In this document: positions 63,051 to 64,000 of the stretch, piece after piece | Layout: every line of letters starts with the position of its first letter | Numbering within the stretch: position 1 is the first letter of the stretch | Made by a program: the position numbers and the translations under genes | The notes under the pieces: model-generated | What the model saw: the letters and a program-made list of their open reading frames with translations, nothing else | Database searches by the model: none | Told to the model about the DNA's origin: nothing | Source: an uncultured Ligilactobacillus sp. | Lineage (GTDB): Bacteria; Bacillota; Bacilli; Lactobacillales; Lactobacillaceae | Assembly: GCA_944326135.1 (NCBI GenBank) | Contig: CALVCU010000005.1 | Location: 1-64,000, forward strand | Direction: 5' to 3' | Length of the DNA stretch: 64,000 nt

Positions 63051-64000
63051 TTGAAAATTTTTAAAAAGAAGCATAATTTGCCTCAAAATACACATGGTAC
63101 CCATGATACCAATAGTATTCCCTTTAGATTAAACTTTTTGTTTGTAATTGTATTTTTGCTTTTTGCAGCGTTAATTATTCAATTAGCACATTTACAAATT
63201 ATCGATGGGAAAAAATATGCATATGAAGCAGCTAATAGTAATATGCAGACAGAGACTAAAAATGTTCCGCGTGGGATGATTTATGATTCTTCTGGAAAAT
63301 TATTAGTTTCTAATAATGCAACAACTGCTATTACATATACTAAGCCATTATCGGTTACTTCAAATCAAATGTATCAAGTAGCAAATAATTTAGTTAACTA
63401 TATAACTGTGGATACATCCCAATTAACAGATAATATGAAAGAAGCATATTATTTAGGTAACACTGAAAATGAAGAAAAAGTTCAAAAACATATTAAAGAT
63501 GCAAATTCAGTTACTGGTTCAAAATTATATGATGAAGAACTTGAATATGTCGAAAAGCATAATTTAGCAAGTGATTTATCTCCAAAACAACAGCAAGCAG
63601 CTGTTTTATATAATAAAATGAACAGTGCCTATTCTTTATCTACGATTATGCTAAAATCTTCAGATGTATCTGACGTTGAAATGGCTCAAGTTGGTGCCCA
63701 TTTGTCTGATTTACCTGGAGTTAAAATTGGAACAAATTGGACACGTGATTATCCAAATGGAGAATCAATTAAAAGTATTGTTGGTACTGTAACAACCGAA
63801 AAACAGGGACTTCCAAGTGATCAAATTAATTCTTTATTAGCAAAGGGATACTCGAGAAATGATAGTATTGGTTCAAGTTATATTGAATCTCAATATGAAG
63901 ATATCTTAAAGGGTGATAAAGAAGTTATCAAGGTGGAAACACAAAATAATAAGATTAAAAAAGAAATTAAACAATATGGTGGAAGTTCTGGCGATGATAT
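63051..64000 (+). CDS. Class B penicillin-binding protein (PBP2B-like), 3' end cut by the window
   Basis: The frame is open from TTG 63051 (GGTGAAA upstream) to the window end, 316 codons. A short basic N-terminus precedes one transmembrane helix (about 24-45, LNFLFVIVFLLFAALIIQLA) and the LQIIDGKKYAYEAANSN signature, then NVPRGMIYDSSGKLL, the class B dimerisation/pedestal domain and GVKIGTNWTRDYPNGE. The transpeptidase motifs lie outside. It crosslinks septal or peripheral peptidoglycan. A PBP2B/FtsI role before the dcw cluster is likely, but the next genes are not visible. Confidence 0.9.
   Translation, partial: MKIFKKKHNLPQNTHGTHDTNSIPFRLNFLFVIVFLLFAALIIQLAHLQIIDGKKYAYEAANSNMQTETKNVPRGMIYDSSGKLLVSNNATTAITYTKPLSVTSNQMYQVANNLVNYITVDTSQLTDNMKEAYYLGNTENEEKVQKHIKDANSVTGSKLYDEELEYVEKHNLASDLSPKQQQAAVLYNKMNSAYSLSTIMLKSSDVSDVEMAQVGAHLSDLPGVKIGTNWTRDYPNGESIKSIVGTVTTEKQGLPSDQINSLLAKGYSRNDSIGSSYIESQYEDILKGDKEVIKVETQNNKIKKEIKQYGGSSGDD

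Noticed and set aside
1-64000. CRISPR array, insertion sequence or rRNA operon
   Set aside because: No regularly spaced repeats, transposase motifs or rRNA signatures were found in the window.

Overview
This is an AT-rich (roughly 30 percent GC by eye) chromosomal segment of a low-GC Gram-positive bacterium, most likely a member of the Lactobacillaceae. The evidence is gene content and order: pepV, a deoxynucleoside kinase, prsA, ecsAB, sftA-murC, polA-mutM-coaE-nrdR-dnaB-dnaI, thrS, infC-rpmI-rplT, the yqeG-yqeH-yhbY-nadD-yqeK-rsfS-tmcAL block and a dltXABCD operon. T-box leaders, strong GGAGG-type ribosome binding sites and frequent TTG starts fit the same group. I cannot name the species from the sequence alone.

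Layout. (1) Positions 1-4300 look accessory: the 3' part of a GH25 endolysin with SH3 and LysM domains, a phosphotriesterase-like hydrolase, an orphan 113-residue gene, a 5'-truncated copy of the endolysin tail, and gene-poor stretches rich in hairpins and terminators. Within this part, 3727-4223 may hold a chain of short non-coding RNAs. (2) Positions 4300-10700 hold scattered metabolic and hypothetical genes on both strands: tRNA-Leu, a YbjQ-like protein, a micro-protein, a cinnamoyl-esterase-like hydrolase, nnrD, an RsuA-type pseudouridine synthase, pepV, a deoxynucleoside kinase and tRNA-Gly. (3) Positions 10700-23100 carry T-box-argS, a Crp-like regulator with a class A PBP, yhaM, prsA, a HIT protein, ecsAB and the ytmP-trmB-ytpP-ytpR group. 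(4) Positions 23100-34600 carry sftA, murC, a BI-1 protein and the replication and repair run polA-mutM-coaE-nrdR-dnaB-dnaI. (5) Positions 34600-47000 hold T-box-thrS, the L20 leader with infC-rpmI-rplT, the ribosome-assembly and NAD block, rpmF, engB, a MazG-like protein and uvrC. (6) Positions 47000-56900 hold yjeM, obgE, a purine permease, rnz, an SDR, a LapA-like protein, recJ and apt. (7) Positions 56900-64000 hold dltXABCD, then a minus-strand pair, a PAS-domain protein followed by ApbE, and the start of a class B PBP.

Most of the window is conserved housekeeping. The most interesting observation is the pair at 61394-62875. ApbE attaches FMN covalently to proteins bearing a D-x-x-(S/T)-G-A-(T/S) motif, and the PAS protein encoded just upstream in the same apparent operon ends in DAISGASEI, an exact match at its extreme C-terminus. 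This suggests a cytosolic PAS protein carrying a covalently bound flavin on a flexible tail. Other points worth a second look are the RNA cluster, a MutM whose fourth zinc-finger cysteine is Glu, an infC whose start must be ATA or ATC, and a tRNA-Gly that appears to share its transcript with the argS T-box.
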